Shown piece after piece: positions 32,729 through 42,273 of a DNA stretch of 42,273 bases. Numbering within the stretch: position 1 is the first letter of the stretch; each line of letters starts with the position of its first letter. The notes beneath the pieces were generated by a model. That model was not told the DNA's origin, searched no databases, and saw only the letters and a list, made by a program, of their open reading frames with translations. The stretch covers positions 1 through 42,273 of the forward strand of contig JACBXP010000016.1 in NCBI GenBank assembly GCA_015863185.1. The letters run 5' to 3'. This DNA comes from Aerococcaceae bacterium DSM 111020 (GTDB lineage Bacteria > Bacillota > Bacilli > Lactobacillales > Aerococcaceae). The translations under genes and the position numbers were made by a program.

Positions 32729-33025
32729 ATGATAAAAATATTAGCAGCCTGTGGTGCGGGAGTAAATTCAAGTCATCAAATCAAATCAGCTATAGAAGAA
32801 GAGATGGGTAAAAGAGGCTATGATGTGAAATGTGATGCTGTGATGGTGAAAGATATAACAAAAGATATGATGGATAAATATGATATCTTTGCACAAATAG
32901 CGAACACTAATTTAGGATTTGAAGTTGAAATTCCAGTGGTTAATGCTGGCCCAATACTTTATAGAATACCAACGATGGCTCAGCCAGTATTTGATGAAAT
33001 TGAAAACATTATAAAAGACAACTGA
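32729..33025 (+). CDS. gatB: PTS IIB component, galactitol (Gat) family
   Basis: The 98-residue protein is a small IIB domain with the phosphocysteine C8 in AACGAGVNSS, the usual loop of galactitol/lactose-superfamily IIB proteins. It transfers phosphate from IIA to the sugar as it passes through IIC. The start follows AAAAGGAGAGAATAAT, and the gene is set between IIA and IIC with gaps of about 20 bases, so it belongs to the same transcript. Confidence 0.88.
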   Translation: MIKILAACGAGVNSSHQIKSAIEEEMGKRGYDVKCDAVMVKDITKDMMDKYDIFAQIANTNLGFEVEIPVVNAGPILYRIPTMAQPVFDEIENIIKDN

Positions 33026-33047
33026 TATTTAAAAAGGAGCAATAATA

Positions 33048-34451
33048 ATGAGTAGTTTGATTGAATTTTCAAATGCTATTTTTCAACCGTTACTAAATTT
33101 AGGTTCAGCAGCTTTAATGACTATCATTTTAACTGTTATAGCTCTATTCTTTAGAGTTAAATTTTCCAAAGCGTTAGAAGGGGGGTTAAAACTAGGGATT
33201 GCGCTGACGGGTATTGGGGCAGTGATGAATATATTAACATCTTCTTTTTCGGCCGCACTGACGGATTTTGTTCAAAGTACCGGCCTTGAATTAAATATCA
33301 CTGATGTTGGATGGGCCCCTATGGCAACTATTACCTGGGGATCTCCTTATACTCTATATTTTATGTTTATTTTAGTGATTGTAAATGTGATTATGTTAGT
33401 CACCAATAAAACCAATACTCTTGATGTAGACATATTTGATGTTTGGCATTTATCGTTAGTCGGTTTATTTAGCATTTACTCAGGAGCGAATCTGTTTGTT
33501 GCTACGATTTTAGTTGTATTTATTGGTATTTTAAAGATTATTAATTCAGATTTAATGAAGCCGACATTTAATGATTTGTTAGACGCACCAGCAGAAAATC
33601 CAATGACGACAACCCATATGAATTATATGATGAATCCTATTATAATGGTATTTGATAAAATATTTGATAATGTATTACCATGGTTAGATAAGTATGATTT
33701 TGATGCAGCGAAATTAAACAGTAAAATTGGATTTTGGGGTTCTAAATTTGCTATTGGAATTTATTTAGGAATTTTTGTTGGGATTTTAGGTGGTCAAAGT
33801 CCTCAGGAAATCTTGACTTTAGGATTTACAGCAGCAGTATGTTTGGAGTTGTTCTCTGTAATTGGATCATGGTTCATTGCATCTGTAGAACCCTTATCAC
33901 AAGGTGTTGCTGATTTTACTAGTGAACGATTCAAAGGCCGTACATTTAATATAGGGCTAGACTGGCCTTTCATTGCTGGTCGGGCAGAGATTTGGGCGGC
34001 AGCAAACGTTTTGGCGCCAATCATGCTACTAGAATCTTTAATTTTGCCAAAAAATGGTATTTTGCCGTTAGCAGGTATTATAGCTATGGGACTAACCCCT
34101 GCTTTATTAGTAGTGACAAGAGGGAAGATAATTCGAATGATTATTATAGGCGCATTGGTTTTACCTGCCTTTTTATACGCAGGTACAATCATGGCACCAT
34201 TTGTCACAGAAACTGCTAAATTAGTTGGTGCGTTTCCTGAGGGGATTTCAGCAAATACGTTAATTTCGGGTACAACTATTGAAGGTCCAATAGAGAAATT
34301 TTTAGCATATTTTATTGGTCAAGCAACTCAAGGACAAATTGAGTTTGTGATTTATGCTGCTATTGCAATTGTGATCTATACGCTGTTGTTTATATGGTAT
34401 GCTAAACAAATGAAAAAACGTAACCTGGAATATCAAAGAACTGAAGACTAA
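33048..34451 (+). CDS. gatC: PTS IIC component, galactitol (Gat) family
   Basis: The 467-residue membrane protein is the sugar channel of the system. It has about ten to twelve hydrophobic helices and GatC-typical segments such as GLKLGIALTGIGAVMNIL near the start, ITDVGWAPMATITWGSPYTLYFM in the first third, and WPFIAGRAEIWAAANVLAPIML in the second half. The start follows AAAAAGGAGCAATAAT. The operon ends at a terminator soon after, so the regulator gene downstream is at least partly separate. Substrate specificity within this family varies (galactitol, galactose, arabitol, tagatose). Confidence 0.88.
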   Translation: MSSLIEFSNAIFQPLLNLGSAALMTIILTVIALFFRVKFSKALEGGLKLGIALTGIGAVMNILTSSFSAALTDFVQSTGLELNITDVGWAPMATITWGSPYTLYFMFILVIVNVIMLVTNKTNTLDVDIFDVWHLSLVGLFSIYSGANLFVATILVVFIGILKIINSDLMKPTFNDLLDAPAENPMTTTHMNYMMNPIIMVFDKIFDNVLPWLDKYDFDAAKLNSKIGFWGSKFAIGIYLGIFVGILGGQSPQEILTLGFTAAVCLELFSVIGSWFIASVEPLSQGVADFTSERFKGRTFNIGLDWPFIAGRAEIWAAANVLAPIMLLESLILPKNGILPLAGIIAMGLTPALLVVTRGKIIRMIIIGALVLPAFLYAGTIMAPFVTETAKLVGAFPEGISANTLISGTTIEGPIEKFLAYFIGQATQGQIEFVIYAAIAIVIYTLLFIWYAKQMKKRNLEYQRTED

Positions 34452-34488
34452 TAATATTTTTGCTGAAATAATTAATATATTGATATTT

Positions 34489-34527
34489 AAGACCTGAGTG
34501 ACTAATCATTTAGGTCTTAGTTTTTTT
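34489..34527 (+). terminator. Rho-independent terminator of the Gat-type PTS operon
   Basis: AAGACCT (34489-34495) pairs with AGGTCTT (34512-34518), followed by AG and a T-run. Confidence 0.85.
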
Positions 34528-34567
34528 GATAAGAGTATCCACTTTAAAAAAGAAAAAGGTGATTAAT

Positions 34568-35314
34568 TTGTTAAAAAAGGAACGTCATTTAAAAATTCAA
34601 CAATTAATTAATGAACAAAATATAACAACTGTAAATGAAATAGCAAAAGCTCTTGATGTTTCTGATATGACAATTCGACGTGATTTTACTGAATTGGAAG
34701 ATTCCGGATTAATCGAACGCGTCCATGGTGGAGCAATTAGTAAAAGTCCTCAAGTAAGAAAAGAACTATCACATGATGCAAAAAAGATATTAAATAAAGA
34801 GAGAAAAGAAATAGTAACAAATCAATGCTTAGACTTGATTGAAGACAATGATGTAATATATCTTGGTCCTGGAACGACACTTGAATTATTAGCTTCTAAA
34901 ATTACCAATCAAAATATTTTATGCGTTACAAATTGTTTTAAAGTTTTTCAACAATTATTAAATAATGATGTTGAAGCATTATTATTAGGTGGTCGTATGA
35001 GAGAAAAGACTCAATCATTCGTTGGTGATATAACAATAAAAAACTTAAAATCATTTAGCTTCCATAAGGCATTTGTCTCATGCAATGGTGTGAAAGAAAA
35101 TTTTGCTATGACGTCAGCTATTTCTGAAGGGGCAACACAAGAAGAAGCCTTAAATAATTCGGATGAAAAATTTCTACTTATAGATTTAACTAAAATAGGT
35201 GTAAAAGATTTCTATAAATTTTATAAGTTGAGTGATTTTACTAATATAATTATAGATGAAGATGATGGTAGTATAGAATTATTTGTTGATGACGCGACAA
35301 ATTTTTTGTTCTAA
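34568..35314 (+). CDS. lacR: DeoR-family repressor, probable LacR
   Basis: The protein (248 residues from the TTG at 34568) has the DeoR winged helix (KIQQLINEQNITTVNEIAKAL and DVSDMTIRRDFTELE, about 8-44; RVHGGAI follows) and a sugar-phosphate-isomerase-like sensor domain (VIYLGPGTTLELLASKI, LLGGRMREKTQSFVG, LLIDLTKIG). LacR proteins of this kind release DNA on binding tagatose 6-phosphate. I chose TTG because AAAAAGGTGATTAA sits just before it and LKKERHLKIQ is the usual beginning; the longer open frame starts inside the upstream terminator. It lies between the Gat-type PTS and lac operons and probably controls both through the TTTTGTTT-type repeats. Confidence 0.88.
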   Translation: MLKKERHLKIQQLINEQNITTVNEIAKALDVSDMTIRRDFTELEDSGLIERVHGGAISKSPQVRKELSHDAKKILNKERKEIVTNQCLDLIEDNDVIYLGPGTTLELLASKITNQNILCVTNCFKVFQQLLNNDVEALLLGGRMREKTQSFVGDITIKNLKSFSFHKAFVSCNGVKENFAMTSAISEGATQEEALNNSDEKFLLIDLTKIGVKDFYKFYKLSDFTNIIIDEDDGSIELFVDDATNFLF

Positions 35315-35315
35315 A

Positions 35316-35355
35316 ACAAACAAAAACACACAAAAAAGACAAACAAAAACGAACA
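35316..35355 (+). promoter_or_regulatory. Direct repeats ACAAACAAAAAC, candidate LacR operator before lacD
   Basis: ACAAACAAAAACACA (35316-35330) and ACAAACAAAAACGAACA (35339-35355) repeat at 23-base spacing immediately upstream of the -35 box. On the other strand they read TTTTTGTTTGT, matching the repeats before the Gat-type PTS operon. Confidence 0.7.
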
Positions 35356-35361
35356 CCCCTA

Positions 35362-35390
35362 TTGACATAGGTATGAAAACGCTATTCAAT
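35362..35390 (+). promoter_or_regulatory. lac operon promoter with cre-like spacer
   Basis: A consensus TTGACA (35362-35367) is 17 bases from TTCAAT (35385-35390). The spacer holds TGAAAACG-CTATTCA (35374-35388), which has both cre half-sites but one extra base between them, so CcpA binding may be weak. Confidence 0.7.
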
Positions 35391-35420
35391 AAATGAAATA
35401 ACAAAATAGGAGGTTTTGCA

Positions 35421-36413
35421 ATGAGACGAGTATCAGCAGAAAAAATTGAACACTTGCGTAAATTATCGACAAAAGATGGGGTGATTTCGGCTTTAGCTAT
35501 AGATCAACGAGGATCTTTGCGGAAAATGATTCAAGAAGGTGGCGGAGTTGAAGATATTCAATCAGCAGTAGAGGAATTCAAAGTATCAATCTCTGAAGAA
35601 TTAACTTCTTATGCATCTTCAATTTTATTAGATCCAGAATACGGACTTCCTGCTGCGGAAAAGCGTGATTCAAGTGCTGGCTTATTATTGGCTTATGAAG
35701 AAACTGGATATGATGCCACAGAACCAGGAAGGTTACCAGATTTACTCCCTGAATGGTCTGCGAAACGGATAAAAGAAGCTGGCGCAAATGGTGTTAAGTT
35801 TTTATTATATTATGATGTTGATGAAGATGAAAAAATTAATGACTGGAAGCATGCTTTTGTAGAACGTATAGGTTCGGAATGTGAAGCAGAAAATATTCCT
35901 TATTTCTTAGAAATTATAACGTATGATGCTAATGATGATAATTCAAAATCGCTTGCTTTTGCTAAACAGAAACCTAATAAAGTTAATAAAGCAATGAAGA
36001 TATTTTCTCAGGATCGCTTTAATGTAGATGTTTTAAAAGTGGAAGTTCCTGTAAATATGAATTATGTAGAAGGATATACTAAAGGTGAAGTGGCGTATTC
36101 ACGGGAAGAAGCATTAGGTTACTTTAAAGAACAAGAAGAATCAACTTCTTTACCATATATTTACCTATCTGCTGGAGTGTCAGCAGAGCTGTTCAATGAT
36201 ACTTTAAAGTTTGCGAAGGAAGCTGGTAACTCATTTAACGGTGTTTTATGTGGTCGTGCTACGTGGAAAGATTCAATTCCAATTTATGCAAATTCTGGTG
36301 ATACTGCTACTCGCGAGTGGTTAAAATCAACTGGAAAAAGTAATATTGAAACCTTAAATGATGTTTTGTCACAAACAGCAACACCTTGGCTTGATAAAAT
36401 TCAAGAAAAATAG
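35421..36413 (+). CDS. lacD: Tagatose 1,6-diphosphate aldolase
   Basis: The 330-residue class I aldolase cleaves tagatose 1,6-bisphosphate to dihydroxyacetone phosphate and glyceraldehyde 3-phosphate, the last step of the pathway. The lysine in [11 protein letters not shown] is the Schiff-base residue; other LacD marks are [18 protein letters not shown] near the start, [10 protein letters not shown] and GRATWKDSI near the end. The size is the same as in staphylococci and streptococci. It starts after AATAGGAGGTTTTGCA and leads the operon; in the streptococcal and lactococcal operons lacD follows lacC, so the order here is rearranged. Confidence 0.95.
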   Translation: MRRVSAEKIEHLRKLSTKDGVISALAIDQRGSLRKMIQEGGGVEDIQSAVEEFKVSISEELTSYASSILLDPEYGLPAAEKRDSSAGLLLAYEETGYDATEPGRLPDLLPEWSAKRIKEAGANGVKFLLYYDVDEDEKINDWKHAFVERIGSECEAENIPYFLEIITYDANDDNSKSLAFAKQKPNKVNKAMKIFSQDRFNVDVLKVEVPVNMNYVEGYTKGEVAYSREEALGYFKEQEESTSLPYIYLSAGVSAELFNDTLKFAKEAGNSFNGVLCGRATWKDSIPIYANSGDTATREWLKSTGKSNIETLNDVLSQTATPWLDKIQEK

Positions 36414-36424
36414 GAGAGAGTTCA

Positions 36425-36739
36425 ATGAATAGAGAAGAAGTAACAATGATAGGTTTCGAAATCGTTGCTTATGCAGGAGATGCACGTTCCAAGTTATTAG
36501 AGGCCTTAAAGTTAGCTAGAACGGGCAAGTTCGAAACAACCGATAATTTAATTAAAGAAGCTGAAAATTGTTTGGCTGATGCTCACCGTGCTCAAACGGA
36601 TATGCTTGCTAAAGAAGCTGGTGGGGAAGAAATAGATTTAGGTTTTATTATGGTTCACGGACAAGATCATTTAATGACAACTATTTTATTAAAAGATATT
36701 ATTCATGATTTAATCGAAATGTATAAAAGAACGACTTAG
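36425..36739 (+). CDS. lacF: Lactose PTS IIA component
   Basis: The 104-residue protein is the trimeric all-helical IIA of the lactose/chitobiose family. H78 in [15 protein letters not shown] is the phosphorylated residue, with the nearby Asp binding the central metal. [19 protein letters not shown] is the family N-terminus. It starts 11 bases after lacD behind TAGGAGAGAGTTCA and precedes lacE by 13 bases. Confidence 0.95.
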   Translation: MNREEVTMIGFEIVAYAGDARSKLLEALKLARTGKFETTDNLIKEAENCLADAHRAQTDMLAKEAGGEEIDLGFIMVHGQDHLMTTILLKDIIHDLIEMYKRTT

Positions 36740-36752
36740 GGGTGTATGCTTT

Positions 36753-38435
36753 ATGGATGGTTTAGTAGCTCAAATAGAAAAAATGAAGCCTTTTTTTGAA
36801 AAATTGTCACGTAATATATATTTAAGAGCAGTTAAAGACGGCTTTATTTCGGCAATGCCAGTTGTACTATTCTCAAGTATTTTTATGCTAATAGCATATG
36901 TTCCGAACATATGGGGGTTTCATTGGAGTCCTGAGACTGAAGCATTAATAGTAAAACCTTATAATTATTCAATGGGTGTGTTAGGGCTTTTAGTTTCTGC
37001 AACCACAGCAAAAGCATTAACAGACTCTTATAATAGGTCAATGCCAAAGACAAATCAACTCAACTCAGTTTCAACTATGCTAGCTTCGATAGTTGCATTT
37101 TTACTTTTATCAGCTGATGGAATTGAAGGCGGTTTTGGTAGCGGGTATTTAGGCACAACAGGTCTTCTATCTGCGTTTGTATCAGCGTTTTTAACTGTCA
37201 AGATATATCATGTTTGTATAAAAAATGAAGTGACTATTAAAATGCCTGAGGAAGTTCCGCCTAATATATCTCAAACATTTAAAGATGTCATCCCTTTTGC
37301 GATAACTGTGATGTTAGCATATGGTATTGACTTAATGATTCGAAATATAAATGGAACTAATTTTGCTCAAGCTGTAATTGAGTTATTTCAACCACTGTTT
37401 TCTGCAGCCGATGGTTATCTAGGAATAGCTTTAATTTATGGTGCAATGTCATTTTTCTGGTTTATAGGAATACATGGTCCTTCCATTGTAGAACCAGCTA
37501 TTTCAGCAATAGCCTTTGTGAATTTAGATGCTAATTTACAAATGTTACAAGGTGGAGAACAAGCTGTTAATATCATTACACCTGGACTGCAATATTTTGT
37601 GGCAACAATGGGGGGGACAGGTGCGACCCTAGTAGTACCATATATGTTTATGTGGTTAGCTAAATCTAAGCAAAATAAGGCTGTTGGTCGGGCGGCCTTT
37701 ATACCAACTTCATTTGGTGTAAATGAACCTATATTATTCGGAGCACCATTAGTATTAAATCCTGTATTTTTCGTGCCATTCATTCTTGCGCCAATTGCGA
37801 ATGTTTGGATTTTCAAATTCTTTGTTGATGTTATTGGTATGGATAGCTTTTCATACTTTTTACCGTGGACAACTCCTGGCCCAATTGGTTTAGTTCTAGG
37901 TACGGGTATAAATTTATGGTCAGTAGTATTAGCGGTGGTTTTAATTGTGGTTGACGTTCTAATTTATTATCCATTTTTTAGAGTATATGATAAAGATATA
38001 CTGGAAAGAGAGCATGCTGAGGCGTTGTTAGGTGACCAAGAAGATAGTCAAGAAATCAGTCAACTAATAACAGAAGAATTGATTGAAGATTCAGTAGATG
38101 AGAGTAGTAATAATGTTATAACTGATGAAATAAATGTATTAGTTATCTGTGCTGGTGGGGGAACTTCGGGTTTACTAGCCAATGCTCTGAAAAAAGGAGC
38201 TGCGAAAACTGGTGATGCAATTGATGCCACTGCAGGTTCCTATGGTGCTCATTTAGATATAATGCAAGACTTTGATTTAGTTATTTTAGCACCTCAAGTT
38301 GCATCTAATTATGAAGTCATAAAGCAAGATGCTGATCGTATGGGTGTTAAATTAGTGAAAACTGAAGGGAAACAATATATAGATTTAACAAGAGATCCCG
38401 AGGGTGCTTTGGAATTTGTTAAAGCACAATTCTGA
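36753..38435 (+). CDS. lacE: Lactose PTS IICB component
   Basis: The 560-residue protein joins a IIC channel (about 1-420, ten helices, with [20 protein letters not shown] and [18 protein letters not shown] as conserved sugar-site loops) to a cytoplasmic IIB domain (about 455-560) whose phosphocysteine is C466 in [18 protein letters not shown]. It takes up lactose as lactose 6-phosphate. An acidic, Ser/Glu-rich linker separates the two parts. Gene order and short spacing tie it to lacF. Confidence 0.95.
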   Translation: MDGLVAQIEKMKPFFEKLSRNIYLRAVKDGFISAMPVVLFSSIFMLIAYVPNIWGFHWSPETEALIVKPYNYSMGVLGLLVSATTAKALTDSYNRSMPKTNQLNSVSTMLASIVAFLLLSADGIEGGFGSGYLGTTGLLSAFVSAFLTVKIYHVCIKNEVTIKMPEEVPPNISQTFKDVIPFAITVMLAYGIDLMIRNINGTNFAQAVIELFQPLFSAADGYLGIALIYGAMSFFWFIGIHGPSIVEPAISAIAFVNLDANLQMLQGGEQAVNIITPGLQYFVATMGGTGATLVVPYMFMWLAKSKQNKAVGRAAFIPTSFGVNEPILFGAPLVLNPVFFVPFILAPIANVWIFKFFVDVIGMDSFSYFLPWTTPGPIGLVLGTGINLWSVVLAVVLIVVDVLIYYPFFRVYDKDILEREHAEALLGDQEDSQEISQLITEELIEDSVDESSNNVITDEINVLVICAGGGTSGLLANALKKGAAKTGDAIDATAGSYGAHLDIMQDFDLVILAPQVASNYEVIKQDADRMGVKLVKTEGKQYIDLTRDPEGALEFVKAQF

Positions 38436-38442
38436 CTTATAG

Positions 38443-39903
<1,461 letters not shown>

Positions 39904-39994
39904 TAGTAAAGTTATTTTTTAATCATTATTTGAAAACAAGGTAATAGATTATTACTTTCAGTATGTGATTGTATTAATATTTAAGTTTATTAGA

Positions 39995-40044
39995 GAGGTT
40001 GAGGAGAGTACAATCGTATGATAATTAGTCTTCAGCCTCTTTTG
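39995..40044 (+). terminator. Internal hairpin/partial terminator between the GH1 gene and lacA
   Basis: GAGGTTGA (from 39995) pairs with TCAGCCTC (40032-40039) with one G-U pair across a loop of about 29 bases, followed by TTTT. It sits in the only wide gap of the lac operon (166 bases) and may reduce readthrough into lacABC. No promoter was recognised behind it. Confidence 0.55.
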
Positions 40045-40069
40045 TAATTATTTTGGAAGGTGGATATTA

Positions 40070-40498
40070 ATGAAAGTGTATTTAGGTTCAGATAAAGATG
40101 GCTTAATGTTAAAAAATGTGGTAAAAGAATATTTAGAAACTAAAGATTTTGATGTTATCGATAAAACCCCAAATGGTGCTGATGATTTTGTTGATTCAAC
40201 AGTTGCCGTTGCTAAAGAAATTATGGCAGATGAAGATGCACGTGGCATTTTGATCGATAAGTTTGGAGCAGGGAGCTTTATAGCAGCTACAAAAATGAAA
40301 GGTGTGATTGCTGCTGAAGTTTCGGAGGAACGTTCTGCTTACATGACGCGTGAGCATAACAATGCAAAAATTATCACAATGGGACAAGAAATTGTGGGTG
40401 AAGGGTTAGCTAAAGAAATCTGTAAAGCATTTTTAGATGCTGAATATGATGGTGGACGTCATCAAATTCGGGTCGATATGCTGAATGCTATGTGTTAA
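40070..40498 (+). CDS. lacA: Galactose-6-phosphate isomerase, LacA subunit
   Basis: The 142-residue protein is the smaller subunit of the heteromeric enzyme converting galactose 6-phosphate to tagatose 6-phosphate (RpiB/LacAB fold). It starts [15 protein letters not shown] and contains [19 protein letters not shown] and [17 protein letters not shown], typical of LacA. The catalytic Cys of the CGTG loop is absent here, as expected for LacA, and is present in LacB. The start follows TTGGAAGGTGGATATTA. Confidence 0.95.
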   Translation: MKVYLGSDKDGLMLKNVVKEYLETKDFDVIDKTPNGADDFVDSTVAVAKEIMADEDARGILIDKFGAGSFIAATKMKGVIAAEVSEERSAYMTREHNNAKIITMGQEIVGEGLAKEICKAFLDAEYDGGRHQIRVDMLNAMC

Positions 40499-40527
40499 TT
40501 TGTTTGTTAGAAAGGAAGTTTTAAACG

Positions 40528-41040
40528 ATGAAAATTGCTATAGGTTGTGACCATATTGTAACTGAAGTTAAAATGCGCGTTTCTGATTTTTTGAAAAGTG
40601 AAGGTCATGAAGTGTTAGATATGGGGACATATGATAACACACGGACTCATTACCCTATTTACGGAAGAAAAGTCGGTGAAGCTGTTGTTGATGGAGATGC
40701 TGATTTAGGTGTTGTAATATGTGGAACAGGTGTAGGTATTACTAACTCGGCTAATAAGGTTCCCGGTGTAAGAGCAGCACTAGTGCGCGACATGGCAACA
40801 GCGGTTTATTCAAAAGAAGTTTTAAATGCAAATGTCGTTGGTTTTGGTGGAATGATTGCTGGTGAATTGTTAATTAAAGATATTATCACAGCTTTCCTAG
40901 ATGCTGAATATAAACCAACCCCCGAAAATGAAAATATTATTAATAAACTAGATGCAATACAAGAAGGTACAAATGTTGATGACTCTGCTTTATTTGATGA
41001 GTTTTTAGAGAAATGGGATAAAGGCGAATATCATGATTAG
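40528..41040 (+). CDS. lacB: Galactose-6-phosphate isomerase, LacB subunit
   Basis: The 170-residue protein carries the catalytic machinery of the isomerase: [13 protein letters not shown] near the start and [23 protein letters not shown] with the active Cys. It begins 29 bases after lacA behind AGAAAGGAAGTTTTAAACG and precedes lacC by 9 bases. Its length is normal for LacB. Confidence 0.96.
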   Translation: MKIAIGCDHIVTEVKMRVSDFLKSEGHEVLDMGTYDNTRTHYPIYGRKVGEAVVDGDADLGVVICGTGVGITNSANKVPGVRAALVRDMATAVYSKEVLNANVVGFGGMIAGELLIKDIITAFLDAEYKPTPENENIINKLDAIQEGTNVDDSALFDEFLEKWDKGEYHD

Positions 41041-41049
41041 GAGGCTGTT

Positions 41050-42273
<1,224 letters not shown>

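Noticed and set aside
34526..34567. Longer N-terminus for the DeoR/LacR regulator
   Set aside because: It would begin within the T-run of the upstream terminator and adds a Lys-rich stretch not seen in the family; the TTG at 34568 has a good ribosome binding site.
35374..35388. A full-strength cre site in the lac promoter
   Set aside because: The two half-sites are separated by one base too many and the 14-base consensus fails at its last two positions; noted only as cre-like.

Overview
The window is AT-rich and reads as a chromosomal stretch of a low-GC Gram-positive bacterium. The strong AGGAGG-type ribosome binding sites, TTGACA/TATAAT promoters, CcpA-type cre boxes, phosphotransferase (PTS) genes, a lactose/tagatose-6-phosphate operon and a fused OpuC/EgtU-type transporter point to Lactobacillales. 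The overall look suggests something near Aerococcaceae or Carnobacteriaceae, but that placement is inference. Most genes lie on the + strand; a block at about 5.4-10.8 kb contains several genes on the - strand.

Layout. (1) 1-2.3 kb is a decayed mobile/arsenic region: the tail of an IS30-type transposase, an acr3 arsenite-efflux gene that has lost its 5' part, an IS3-type transposase remnant and a small MazG-like gene. (2) 2.4-5.3 kb is a tight operon of two alpha/beta-hydrolase esterases flanking an ATP-grasp ligase. (3) 5.4-8.6 kb has a decayed HAD phosphatase, then an ArsR/SmtB-type metal sensor divergent from a P1B-4-type metal-efflux ATPase. (4) 8.65-11.6 kb carries an SDR dehydrogenase, a ferric-reductase-like flavocytochrome split by one stop codon, and a cupin. 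(5) 11.8-15.3 kb has a PTS EIIC protein without IIA/IIB, a frameshifted LysR regulator and an Old Yellow Enzyme. (6) 15.4-19.2 kb is a FatB/YclNOPQ-type siderophore ABC importer. (7) 19.3-21.5 kb is a two-gene OpuC/EgtU-like importer. (8) 21.8-29.5 kb is the most unusual part. It holds an OFA-type transporter, an MBL hydrolase, a LysR regulator, then a cre-controlled operon with a small leader ORF, an acyl-CoA-dehydrogenase-like protein lacking the usual catalytic Glu, a Cat1/4-hydroxybutyrate-type CoA-transferase and an AcuI/YhdH-type acryloyl-CoA reductase homologue, followed by a cyclase-family hydrolase. (9) 29.6-32 kb has sugar-phosphate phosphatases, two of them frameshifted. (10) 32.2 kb to the end is a Gat-family PTS, a LacR-like DeoR regulator and a lac operon (lacD, lacF, lacE, a GH1 phosphoglycosidase, lacA, lacB, lacC, and the start of a true lacG).

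How it fits together. The last 10 kb form a complete route for lactose and probably galactose: PTS uptake as sugar 6-phosphates, hydrolysis by phospho-beta-galactosidase, isomerisation (LacAB), phosphorylation (LacC) and aldol cleavage (LacD). Both PTS promoters have TTTTGTTT-type direct repeats upstream (candidate LacR sites) and a cre or cre-like sequence in the -35/-10 spacer. The same promoter design stands before the acyl-CoA/CoA-transferase operon, so that operon is probably also shut off when good sugars are present. My best candidate for an undescribed system is this 21.8-29.5 kb cluster, read as uptake, CoA activation and redox conversion of a short carboxylic acid. Its substrate cannot be named from sequence.

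Several genes are broken. Four breaks, in three genes, look like loss of one A, three of them within A-runs of three or more; this may be sequencing error. A fifth gene has a single CAA-to-TAA-type stop, and the HAD gene at 5.4-6.1 kb is truly decayed. No tRNA, rRNA, CRISPR array or replication origin was seen.
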